Shown here: in pieces, positions 18,546-26,075 of the stretch
Position numbering within the stretch: the first letter of the stretch is position 1
How the letters are laid out: the number at the start of each line of letters is the position of its first letter
Source of the DNA: JBAYDV01 sp041672845
GTDB lineage: Bacteria > Bacteroidota > Bacteroidia > Bacteroidales > UBA932
NCBI GenBank assembly: GCA_041672845.1
Contig: JBAYYV010000004.1
Location: 62,001 to 126,000 of the forward strand
Length of the DNA: 64,000 nt
Reading direction: 5' to 3'
The notes under the pieces: generated by a model
Told to the model about the DNA's origin: nothing
The model's input: only the letters and a program-made list of their open reading frames with translations
Database searches by the model: none
Position numbers and translations under genes: made by a program

Positions 18546-18575
18546 TCTTGATTCCAATATTCTTGATTCCAATAT
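18546..18575. repeat. 15-bp perfect tandem duplication
   Basis: TCTTGATTCCAATAT at 18546-18560 and repeated at 18561-18575. It lies in the 264-base gap between mscS and the ygbA-like gene, which otherwise holds no recognised gene, at the right edge of the minus-strand block. Confidence 0.9.
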
Positions 18576-18692
18576 ATAATAAGATTAAAAATACTACCAA
18601 AGATAGCGAAAAGAAAGCATTAGTGAAATATATGGAAATCTTACAATAATGATATCTTCCTCTGTATAGATTTATATCTTTGTAATCTAACA

Positions 18693-18965
18693 ATGAAAGA
18701 GACTAAGATACATAAAGAGCAACGCATCGTATCTAAGATGATAGATATATATGCCCGAAAATATGATTTCCCAGAAGCAGAAGAATTAAAGGCCTATGCT
18801 ATAGAAAAACTTGAACATTGTACTTTTGGAGAGAATAAGCCCTCATGTAGAAAATGTCCTATACACTGTTATAAAACAGATATGAGGACATTAATTAAAA
18901 AAGTTATGCGCTATAGTGGCCCTAGGATGATTTTCTATGCACCACTAGAAATCTTTAAGCACTAA
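18693..18965 (+). CDS. YgbA-like (nitrous oxide-stimulated promoter family) protein
   Basis: 90 residues with four conserved cysteines in CTFGENKPSCRKCPIHCY (residues ~48-65), followed by VMRYSGPRMIFYAP, all characteristic of the YgbA family. E. coli YgbA is controlled by NsrR and supports recovery from nitrosative stress; the cysteine cluster suggests metal binding. Start ATG 18693 is kept because HKEQRIVSKMIDIY is the family's N-terminal motif. A TATCTTTG box at 18675-18682 is only 10 bases upstream, so if it is the promoter the message is nearly leaderless. Convergent with thiD. Confidence 0.8.
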   Translation: MKETKIHKEQRIVSKMIDIYARKYDFPEAEELKAYAIEKLEHCTFGENKPSCRKCPIHCYKTDMRTLIKKVMRYSGPRMIFYAPLEIFKH

Positions 18966-18979
18966 TTTCTCTTATTTTA

Positions 18980-19831
18980 CTAATTACACTTCTTTTTAGA
19001 TAAATCTTCTTGGGTAATCTGACTAGGAGCACCTTTGTAAAAATGATTTACAGGGCCAAAGCCATGACCAAATTCGAATTCAGAACCAGATAAAATAGCA
19101 TGATGAATATATTCCTTAGATAATTTTACTGCATCATATACCTTATTACCTAAAGCTAAATAAGTAGCTATAGTAGCTGATAAAGAGCAACCTGTCCCAT
19201 TTACATTTTTGGTATGTATCTGAGGATAATCAAAGCTATGTATTTTATGGGTAGTATTGTCATACAATATATCTGTATGAGTATCTTTCTCAAATTCTCC
19301 AGACTTAATAATGACAGAAGTATTATAAATTTCACCTAAATCCTTAGCTGCTTGTTCCATCTCTGATCTAGTATCTATTTTTCTTTCTAGCAATCTTCTA
19401 GCTTCACGAAGATTAGGAGTAATAATAGTAGCCAAAGTAAACAGACCTTCTTTAAAAGCCTTAATAGCCCCGTCAGAAATAATTTGAATATCACTTGAAC
19501 TGACGATTACTGGATCTATTACTAAAGGAGGAAGATGGTAAGTTTTAAGTTTATGATATATAGCTAATATTAACTCTTCGGAATCTAACATCCCCGTTTT
19601 AATAGCTTCTACACCTACTCCATCTATGACTGATTCTATTTGAGAAATTACGAAATCTACAGGAATATGATGATAACCTTTTATTTTTTTAGGTGTTTCG
19701 TCGACGATCGCAGTAACAGCTGGCATAGCAAAACATCCATTAGCTGAAATAGATTTTATATCTGCATTAATTCCGGCACTACCCATCGTTTCACTTCCAG
19801 CTATAGTAAGTACTTTTGTATAATGTTTCAT
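18980..19831 (-). CDS. thiD: Hydroxymethylpyrimidine/phosphomethylpyrimidine kinase ThiD
   Basis: 283 residues, ribokinase-like fold; phosphorylates HMP and HMP-P in thiamine pyrophosphate synthesis or salvage. Opening TIAGSETMGSAGINADIKS (usually AGSDxSGGAGIQADxK) and the C-terminal anion-hole motif NGTGCSLSATIATYLALG are present. The usual Asp of AGSD is Glu (AGSE) and SGGAG reads MGSAG, an unusual variant of the substrate-facing loop. It stands alone without other thi genes. No TPP riboswitch was recognised upstream. Confidence 0.85.
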   Translation of the reverse strand: MKHYTKVLTIAGSETMGSAGINADIKSISANGCFAMPAVTAIVDETPKKIKGYHHIPVDFVISQIESVIDGVGVEAIKTGMLDSEELILAIYHKLKTYHLPPLVIDPVIVSSSDIQIISDGAIKAFKEGLFTLATIITPNLREARRLLERKIDTRSEMEQAAKDLGEIYNTSVIIKSGEFEKDTHTDILYDNTTHKIHSFDYPQIHTKNVNGTGCSLSATIATYLALGNKVYDAVKLSKEYIHHAILSGSEFEFGHGFGPVNHFYKGAPSQITQEDLSKKKCN

Positions 19832-19993
19832 ATGTTTTCTTTTTTAAAATAGTGTGCTTTATTTTATTATAATGCATCACAAAGATAATAGATTATTAAG
19901 AATTTTCATTCTTATTTTTTCAACTAATATCTCTGTTTTTCTAGAAATTTTGTATATTTCTAGATTGTAAAAAGATTATAAATAATATTACAC

Positions 19994-20719
19994 ATGAAAA
20001 AAAGATTATACTACAGTTTAATTATTATCCTTAGTTTCTCAGTATTAAGTTGTTCTCCACCAAAAAATAATACTCAAACTAATCCACAGATGCTTTCTAA
20101 TACTATAGTAATTAGTCCCATGGAGAAAGAGTTACAAGATATGGGTCTAGTAAATATACAAGATATCGATTCTACCATAGATGTTCAGATAGTATATGCT
20201 ACCTGTCATAACTTTATGGGGAAAAAATTATATAAAGATTTAGATAAAGCATATTTATTACCAGAAGTAGCTCAGAAACTTAAAAAAGCTCATCAAATAT
20301 TAAGGAAAATGAGACCTGATGTTCATTTCGTAGTCTATGATGCTGCTCGTCCAGTTCAAATTCAACAAGCTATGTGGGATATGGTAAAAGGGACTTATAT
20401 GGATGGATATGTAGCTAATCCTGCTCATGCAAGAGGAATGCATAACTATGGTGTAGCAGTAGATCTTACTCTTGTAGATTGTACTGGTCATCCTCTTCCA
20501 ATGGGATCTACTTATGATTACTTCGGTAAAGAAGCACACTCAAATCATGAAGCCGAACTATTAAAAAATCATCGTATAACTAAAGTAGAACTAGAAAATA
20601 GATTATTACTTAGAAAAGTCATGGTTCAAGCTGGATTCGATACGATTACCAGCGAATGGTGGCATTTTAATGGATTCGATTCCTCTACTGTCCCTGATAA
20701 ATATCCACTTATCAAATAA
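19994..20719 (+). CDS. D-alanyl-D-alanine dipeptidase (VanX/DdpX family) lipoprotein
   Basis: 241 residues with a lipoprotein signal (LSFSVLSCSPP). M15D zinc peptidase motifs: ARGMHNYGVAVDLTL (zinc His and Asp) and SEWWHFNGF (catalytic Glu and zinc His), with YDAARPVQIQQAMWD carrying the substrate-binding Arg. Hydrolyses D-Ala-D-Ala released in the envelope; in most bacteria this is nutrient recovery, not vancomycin resistance, and no vanA/H-like genes are near. Length is typical for the family plus signal. Confidence 0.9.
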   Translation: MKKRLYYSLIIILSFSVLSCSPPKNNTQTNPQMLSNTIVISPMEKELQDMGLVNIQDIDSTIDVQIVYATCHNFMGKKLYKDLDKAYLLPEVAQKLKKAHQILRKMRPDVHFVVYDAARPVQIQQAMWDMVKGTYMDGYVANPAHARGMHNYGVAVDLTLVDCTGHPLPMGSTYDYFGKEAHSNHEAELLKNHRITKVELENRLLLRKVMVQAGFDTITSEWWHFNGFDSSTVPDKYPLIK

Positions 20720-20738
20720 AAGGAACTTTAATCTCATT

Positions 20739-21662
20739 TTATACAAAGACAGTCACTGCTAATAAAGCACTACTTCCGATAATAAACCATAATACTATAC
20801 CATGTATGATAGGTTTATAACCTACTGCTTTTACAGCTTCGATACTTAACATGCTACCAATAAGGAATAATGTTAAACTTAATGCACTATGAGCAGTTAT
20901 ACTAATAACATTTCCTAATCCAGCAGGAAGTGGAAAATATGTATTAATAAGCATAGCTACGATAAACATAAAAATAAACCATGGGATACTCATATTCTTT
21001 ATTCCATCCTTCTGTGTATTAAAAGCGAACATAGAAAAGATAGAAACTGGAATAATCCAAAGAGCTCTAGTTAATTTAACAGTAGTAGCTACTTTTAAAG
21101 CTTGCTCTCCATAAATCTGACCAGCTCCTACGACACTACTAGTATCATGAATACCTATAGCTGCCCATGTGCCAAATTCGGTCTGTGATAATCCTATCCA
21201 ATGCCCTATAGCAGGGAATAAAAACATAGCTATAGCATTTAAAGTAAATATTACTGCTAGAGACATAGATGTTTGATTAGAATCTGCTTTAATAACAGGA
21301 GCTACTGCAGCTATAGCACTACCTCCACAAATAGCTGTTCCTGCTGAAATAAGATAAGAAAGTTTTTTATCTATATGGAAAAGACGACCTAAGAAATAGC
21401 CTACTCCTAAAACAGTAACTACTGAAAACACTGTGAACAGCATACCTGTAGATGAACTTTGAAGTGCTTCATTAATATTCATACCGAAACCTAGTCCTAC
21501 GACACTTGCTTGTAAAAGATATTTGGAAACCTTAGCAGAAAATGCTTTAAAAAGGTCACCCAAAATTAATGCATACGCTATACCTATTGCTAATGATATA
21601 GCTGGTGATACAAATAAAGCACCGATGCATAAAATGATAAATAATATTTTTTTTAGATTCAT
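20739..21662 (-). CDS. YeiH/UPF0324 family membrane transporter
   Basis: About 307 residues, roughly ten hydrophobic segments, with family motifs GLGFGMN, CGGSAIAAVAPVIKAD and AIGIHDTSSVVGAGQIYG. Start ATG 21662 was preferred over a longer frame because a -7 box (TACTTTTG) lies at 21700-21693, which would put the longer start upstream of the transcript. Some members of the family have been proposed to export sulfite or sulfate; substrate here unknown. Confidence 0.85.
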   Translation of the reverse strand: MNLKKILFIILCIGALFVSPAISLAIGIAYALILGDLFKAFSAKVSKYLLQASVVGLGFGMNINEALQSSSTGMLFTVFSVVTVLGVGYFLGRLFHIDKKLSYLISAGTAICGGSAIAAVAPVIKADSNQTSMSLAVIFTLNAIAMFLFPAIGHWIGLSQTEFGTWAAIGIHDTSSVVGAGQIYGEQALKVATTVKLTRALWIIPVSIFSMFAFNTQKDGIKNMSIPWFIFMFIVAMLINTYFPLPAGLGNVISITAHSALSLTLFLIGSMLSIEAVKAVGYKPIIHGIVLWFIIGSSALLAVTVFV

Positions 21663-21692
21663 GTGTAAATAATTTTCTTTGAATAATTTCCA

Positions 21693-21700
21693 CAAAAGTA
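21693..21700 (-). promoter_or_regulatory. -7 box for the yeiH-like gene
   Basis: Minus strand TACTTTTG, about 30 bases upstream of ATG 21662; no clean TTTG at -33. Confidence 0.5.
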
Positions 21701-21852
21701 TCACCTATAATTTGTCATCGTTTATACAAATTTATTATAATTTATAACATTTCGTTCTAACCAGAAATCAGTTTCATATTACTATAAAAGTTATATTTTT
21801 TGTATATTGCATTTTAGTTACAACAAAAAAATATAATATTAATTTTACCGAA

Positions 21853-22548
21853 ATGAAAAAAAAACTTTTATTATTATTCATTGGATTACTATCTTTAACT
21901 TTAATAACCAGTTGTGATTTTGGTGATGATGAAGAACAAGAATCTATAGGTTATGCCACTGCTTTAAAAGTAGAAGGAAATGATATACCCACTTTAATAG
22001 GTGATAATGGTCTAACGTATATTATATCAAATAATTCCATACTTAAAGAGTATAATTTAGTTACTAATGACAGATTATTATTAGCTTTCCATTTAATAAA
22101 ATCTGATAGTATCACTATGACTGAAAATATAGAATTAACTGATTTATCTAAAATTCTTACTAAAAATATAGTATTAACTAATGAACCAAATACCTTAGGT
22201 ACAGGTAAAATAAATATTGCCTCTGCTTGGATATCAAATAATTCTCCTCTGCTTAAAACTTTTTTAACTATAAAATTCCAATTTAAATATGATTATTTAT
22301 ACCCCACTCATAAAATATTATTATATAGAGATACTACTAATATTGATTTACCAGAATTTGATAATGAAGATTATTTAAATCTATCCTTAGCTGACTCTAC
22401 AAATATTAATAATTCTGGCTATCTAACTTATGGAATAATATCAGTCCCTATTAAAGAAGAATGGCTTATCAAAATGAAAGGTGTAAATATTTATTACCCA
22501 GAAATAGATTCCGAAAATACCGGAAATTATTCATTTAAATTAAAGTAG
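21853..22548 (+). CDS. NigD-like lipoprotein
   Basis: 231 residues with lipoprotein signal and lipobox (LTLITSCDF). The two-part beta-rich layout, an N-terminal barrel-like section (YATALKVEG..., LLLAFHLIKSD) and a C-terminal sheet section (LTIKFQFKYDYLYPTHKI), resembles the NigD family described in Bacteroides. Family function is unknown; members are surface or periplasmic lipoproteins often called accessory to secreted systems. Recognition rests on layout and not on a sharp motif. Confidence 0.6.
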   Translation: MKKKLLLLFIGLLSLTLITSCDFGDDEEQESIGYATALKVEGNDIPTLIGDNGLTYIISNNSILKEYNLVTNDRLLLAFHLIKSDSITMTENIELTDLSKILTKNIVLTNEPNTLGTGKINIASAWISNNSPLLKTFLTIKFQFKYDYLYPTHKILLYRDTTNIDLPEFDNEDYLNLSLADSTNINNSGYLTYGIISVPIKEEWLIKMKGVNIYYPEIDSENTGNYSFKLK

Positions 22549-22567
22549 CAAATATTATGTAGAAACA

Positions 22568-23503
22568 TTATTTATTCAGCCTCATTATTATAAACCCCGT
22601 AGTATGAGGATTTAAATATAATTTATGTTTTAAACTTTGATTACTAACAGTCACCATTCTTTTAGATAAAGAACAATGAATGTATTTTAAGATATCATCC
22701 TGCCAGTAAGCTATTACGAAATGAGAAACATCTAAACCTATAATATCGGTAGTTAAAGCGAGAATATCTCCATCTTGAATTTCATTAACGATACTATCTA
22801 TATTACTTTTAGGAACATAATATACATCATCATTATTTAAGTCTTTTTCTACTTTAATTATATCTTTAATAAATTCAGGATGATTTTTTAATGTCTTATA
22901 ATTATTTATATGAGAACTCATAAAGTTAATTTTATGAGGATATAATATTCCTAATTCCTTACTTATATCTTTTAAATATCCATTTTTCACAGCTTCCTTA
23001 CACCAGTCTATACCATAATGTAATCTAGCTGTATAACTCACCACTGATTTTCTATACCTAATACTCTTAAGCTTATTCTTAAAGTTATCATAACTAGGAC
23101 GTTTAATATCCTGAACATCGGTTTCGCTTTTATATAAAGATTTTCTATCAAGGACCAAGGCCAATACATTATCCACAAAGGTCATACAGTCCATCTCATG
23201 AAGGTTTACTATTAATAATTCAGGATTTTCATTAGAATTAGTTATATCCAAAGTATTAGCCACATAAGAAGTGCCGATAAAAAACTTAGCAGTAGATACA
23301 ATAATTTCTCCCATATTGTATTCTACCAAATCACTAGATTCTAAATCATTTGCATTCATTTCATGCATATATTTAGAATACTCGGCATAAATATCTTGAT
23401 CAGTAATATTATTATTCTGACTGACGTTCATACTGTTAATTCCTTGAGAGAAACTGAAACCACTAATTAAATTCAGTACTATAAAAATTATTATTTTCTT
23501 CAT
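22568..23503 (-). CDS. DUF1460 amidase-like secreted protein (NlpC/P60 superfamily)
   Basis: 311 residues with signal peptide (IIIFIVLNLISGFSFSQ). DUF1460 core: VNLHEMDCMTFVDNVLAL (nucleophile Cys) and a distal LDVSHFVIAYW (His), the layout of Bacteroidota N-acetylmuramoyl-L-alanine amidase-like enzymes that cut cell-wall muropeptides. The start ATG 23503-23501 lies in the downstream copy of a 25-bp tandem duplication that also repeats the ribosome-binding region and ATG out of frame. Lies convergent with the NigD-like gene. Confidence 0.85.
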   Translation of the reverse strand: MKKIIIFIVLNLISGFSFSQGINSMNVSQNNNITDQDIYAEYSKYMHEMNANDLESSDLVEYNMGEIIVSTAKFFIGTSYVANTLDITNSNENPELLIVNLHEMDCMTFVDNVLALVLDRKSLYKSETDVQDIKRPSYDNFKNKLKSIRYRKSVVSYTARLHYGIDWCKEAVKNGYLKDISKELGILYPHKINFMSSHINNYKTLKNHPEFIKDIIKVEKDLNNDDVYYVPKSNIDSIVNEIQDGDILALTTDIIGLDVSHFVIAYWQDDILKYIHCSLSKRMVTVSNQSLKHKLYLNPHTTGFIIMRLNK

Positions 23504-23545
23504 ACATTAAAAACCTATTATTCTTCATACGTTAAAAACCTATTA
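23496..23545. repeat. 25-bp tandem duplication covering a start codon
   Basis: Copies at 23496-23520 and 23521-23545 differ at one base (23506 versus 23531). Each contains, on the minus strand, GTATGAAGAA; the copy nearer the gene supplies the true start of the DUF1460 gene. Confidence 0.92.
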
Positions 23546-23602
23546 TATTTATTTACATTATAATAAACCAATAAAGATAATTAATATTACAAATATATAA
23601 GC

Positions 23603-23635
23603 ATAAAAAATGGTAAACATAAAATGCTTACCATT
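23603..23635 (-). terminator. Terminator after rplS and tRNA-Arg
   Basis: Stem AATGGTAA (23609-23616) with TTACCATT (23628-23635), extended by CAT/ATG past a mismatch. On the minus strand it is followed by TTTTTTAT. Confidence 0.8.
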
Positions 23636-23643
23636 ATTTTCAG

Positions 23644-23717
23644 TGACCCCGGCGGGATTCAAACCCACAACCTTCTGATCCGTAGTCAAATGCTCTATTC
23701 AGTTGAGCCACGGGGCC
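23644..23717 (-). tRNA. tRNA-Arg (anticodon ACG)
   Basis: Acceptor GGCCCCG/CGGGGTC with discriminator A; D arm GTGGCTCAACTGAATAGAGC; anticodon stem TTTGA/TCAGA around loop CTACGGA, anticodon ACG at 23683-23681 (read as ICG after A34 deamination). T arm has the GTGGGTTTGAATCCC form. CCA not encoded. It begins 16 bases after the rplS stop and probably shares its transcript. Confidence 0.93.
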
Positions 23718-23732
23718 TTATACCTTTTTAAA

Positions 23733-24092
23733 TTACTTTTTAGTAATTATTCTTTCTTTAATACGAGCTTTCTTTCCTGTTAAATTACGAAGATAAAAGA
23801 TTCTAGCTCTACGAACTTTACCTATTTTTTCGATTTTGATATCTGATATTAGCGGAGTATTCATTGGGAAAATTCTTTCAACTCCTATTCCACTTGACAT
23901 TTTACGAATTGTAAATGTTTGAACAGCAGCTATTCCTCTCTTTTGAATAACAATACCACGAAATTTTTGTAATCTTTCTTTAGCTCCTTCCTTAATTTTA
24001 TATGTCACTGTGATAGTATCACCTGCTCCAAACTGTGGAAGATTTGATGTTTCTTGACGACATGCGTCTTGTGCGATTTTAATTAAATCCAT
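23733..24092 (-). CDS. rplS: 50S ribosomal protein bL19
   Basis: About 119 residues from ATG 24092-24090 (MDLIKIAQDA); this start matches other bL19 proteins, whereas the longer frame would need a TTG start and an odd 13-residue leader. Core motifs FGAGDTITVTYKI, KFRGIVIQK, GVERIFPM and VRRARIFYLRNLTGKKARIKE are all present. Lies at the 30S-50S interface in the ribosome. Carries tRNA-Arg downstream on the same transcript, followed by a terminator. Confidence 0.95.
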   Translation of the reverse strand: MDLIKIAQDACRQETSNLPQFGAGDTITVTYKIKEGAKERLQKFRGIVIQKRGIAAVQTFTIRKMSSGIGVERIFPMNTPLISDIKIEKIGKVRRARIFYLRNLTGKKARIKERIITKK

Positions 24093-24157
24093 TTTTTCAG
24101 TTTTTGTGGCAACATTATTTAAAGTATACAAGAGGTTGCATTTTGTTTTTAGAAATG

Positions 24158-24165
24158 CAAAGATA
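24158..24165 (-). promoter_or_regulatory. -7 box for rplS
   Basis: Minus strand TATCTTTG followed by C. Predicted transcription start near 24150, leaving a leader of about 58 bases before ATG 24092. Confidence 0.55.
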
Positions 24166-24188
24166 GAGAATATTATATATTATACAAA

Positions 24189-25367
24189 TTATTTATACAT
24201 GTTTTTAATCCTCTCACAAATAATTTTATCATCTTTAGAAGGATTTGGAATAAATTCATCAGTGCCTTTAAGTTCTTCTAATATTTTCTTAGTATTCTTA
24301 TCTAGTTTCTTAGGCATCCATACATTAATAAAAATAAGCAAGTCCCCTATCCCATAACCATTGATATCAGGAATACCTTTTCCTCTTAATCTAAGTATTT
24401 TACCAGATTGAGTACCAGGATCCACTTTTATTCTAAGTTTACCATCTACAGAAGAGACTTCAGCAGAACATCCTAAAATAGCATCTGGAACAGAAATATA
24501 TAATGTATATATTAAATCATTACCACTCCTTTCAAGCAGTGTCTCAGGTTCTTCTTTTATAATAACTAGAAGGTCACCATTAATACCACCACCTTTAACT
24601 GCATTACCTTTCCCTTGAACAGTAAGTTGCATACCCTCTTGTACACCAGCAGGAATTTTAAATGATATTTCTTCAGTACTTTTAACTAATCCAGAACCAT
24701 GACATTTAGAACAAGATTTAGAAATAATCTTACCTTCACCATGACACTGAGGACAAGTAGCTTGACTCTGCATTTGTCCAAGAAATGTATTCATTACTTG
24801 AGTAACTCTCCCTGTACCATGACATTTAGGACAAGTTTTAATATCAGATTCTGATTCAGCTCCTTTACCATTACACTGTGGACAAATAACAGCTTTAGGT
24901 ATCTTAATAGTTTTTTCTACACCATGAACTACTTCAGATAAACTTAATTTAACTTTAATACGAATATTAGAACCTTTATTTACTCTTCTTCTATCACCAG
25001 AATCTCCAAATCCTCCAAATCCACCGCTAAAGCCTCCACCGAAGCCTCCGCCAAAGATATCCCCAAAACGACTAAATATATCATCCATAGAGAATCCACC
25101 TCCACTGAATCCACCAAAGCCACCACCACCTGCGGCGCCACTCATACCAGCATGACCGAATCTATCGTAACGAGCCTTTTTATCAGCATTACTTAATATA
25201 TCATATGCCTCTGCAGCTTCCTTGAATTTATCTTCAGAAGTCTTATCACCAGGATTTTTATCAGGATGATATTTAATAGCCATCTTACGATAAGCCTTTT
25301 TTAGTTCTTCAGGTGTAGCATTTTTATCTACCCCTAAAACTTCATAATAATCTCTTTTTTCTGCCAT
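24189..25367 (-). CDS. dnaJ: Chaperone protein DnaJ
   Basis: 392 residues. J domain with HPDK (residues ~34-37), a Gly/Phe-rich region (~70-125), four zinc-finger repeats CPQCNGKG, CPKCHGTG, CPQCHGEG and CSKCHGSG, then the C-terminal substrate-binding domains. Stimulates DnaK ATPase and delivers clients. It starts one base after the grpE stop, so the two are coupled. dnaK is about 6.7 kb away on the same strand, not in the operon. Confidence 0.97.
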   Translation of the reverse strand: MAEKRDYYEVLGVDKNATPEELKKAYRKMAIKYHPDKNPGDKTSEDKFKEAAEAYDILSNADKKARYDRFGHAGMSGAAGGGGFGGFSGGGFSMDDIFSRFGDIFGGGFGGGFSGGFGGFGDSGDRRRVNKGSNIRIKVKLSLSEVVHGVEKTIKIPKAVICPQCNGKGAESESDIKTCPKCHGTGRVTQVMNTFLGQMQSQATCPQCHGEGKIISKSCSKCHGSGLVKSTEEISFKIPAGVQEGMQLTVQGKGNAVKGGGINGDLLVIIKEEPETLLERSGNDLIYTLYISVPDAILGCSAEVSSVDGKLRIKVDPGTQSGKILRLRGKGIPDINGYGIGDLLIFINVWMPKKLDKNTKKILEELKGTDEFIPNPSKDDKIICERIKNMYK

Positions 25368-25368
25368 T

Positions 25369-25986
25369 TTATATTCCTACTACTACTTTAGCGAAACGAA
25401 TAACTTTTTCTTTCATTGTATATCCATTCAGAACTACATCTATAATTTTATTCTTTTTTTCTTTTTCTTCTACAGGAAATTTAGCCACAGCCTCATGATA
25501 ATCAGTATTTAAATCTTTACCCATAACTTCTATCTGCTCGACTCCTTTAGATTTAAGAAAGGTCATAAACTTATCATAAATAAGAAGAGTACCTTTTTTA
25601 GCTGTATCATCTTCTTCTTTACCTTCTAAAGCTTTAACTGCCCTTTCGAAATCATCTACTATAGGAAGAAGATCTATAATAACCTCTTCCCCTGCAAAAC
25701 TCATCATATCGAGTCGTTCTTTAGCTGTACGCCTTCTAAAATTATCAAATTCAGCGGCTAGACGAATATATTTATCTTTGACTTCCGATAATTCTTCTTT
25801 CAACTCTTTTGTTAAATCTTTCTTAATCTTTTTCTTAGCTTTTGCAGGTTTTTCTTTCTTTTCAGAACTTTTTTCAGCTTTATCTTCTTTCACAGACTTT
25901 ACATCTGAGATAATCTCAGTTTCCTGCTCTGTATTAGAAGTTTCAACCTCTTTTGTTTCTTTTGTTTTGATATCTTTTTCTTCCAT
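25369..25986 (-). CDS. grpE: Nucleotide exchange factor GrpE
   Basis: 205 residues. A long acidic/lysine-rich N-terminal tail (~1-60) precedes the coiled coil (ELKEELSEVKDKYIRLAAEFDNFRRRTAKE) and the beta-wing with the motif YHEAVAKFPVEE and VLNGYTMKEKVIRFAKVVVG. Releases ADP from DnaK. First gene of the grpE-dnaJ pair, with a -7 box just upstream. Confidence 0.95.
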   Translation of the reverse strand: MEEKDIKTKETKEVETSNTEQETEIISDVKSVKEDKAEKSSEKKEKPAKAKKKIKKDLTKELKEELSEVKDKYIRLAAEFDNFRRRTAKERLDMMSFAGEEVIIDLLPIVDDFERAVKALEGKEEDDTAKKGTLLIYDKFMTFLKSKGVEQIEVMGKDLNTDYHEAVAKFPVEEKEKKNKIIDVVLNGYTMKEKVIRFAKVVVGI

Positions 25987-26008
25987 TACTATATACTATT
26001 TAAGTTTG

Positions 26009-26016
26009 CAAAGATA
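26009..26016 (-). promoter_or_regulatory. -7 box for grpE-dnaJ
   Basis: Minus strand TATCTTTG followed by C, the same sequence as before rplS and prfA. A TTTG lies 16 bp upstream (26036-26033), shorter than the usual 19-bp spacing. Predicted start near 26002. No heat-shock operator (CIRCE) is seen. Confidence 0.5.
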
Positions 26017-26075
26017 ATCACAAATTGCTTGCCAAAAGAAAGTTTACGACAAAATGTCAGAATTGCTTAATAATA

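Noticed and set aside
19832..19993. Possible TPP riboswitch before thiD
   Set aside because: The CUGAGA and other THI-box motifs are not present on the minus strand.
19994..20719. Vancomycin resistance role for the VanX-like gene
   Set aside because: No ligase or lactate dehydrogenase of the van type is nearby; single DdpX-type dipeptidases are common housekeeping enzymes.
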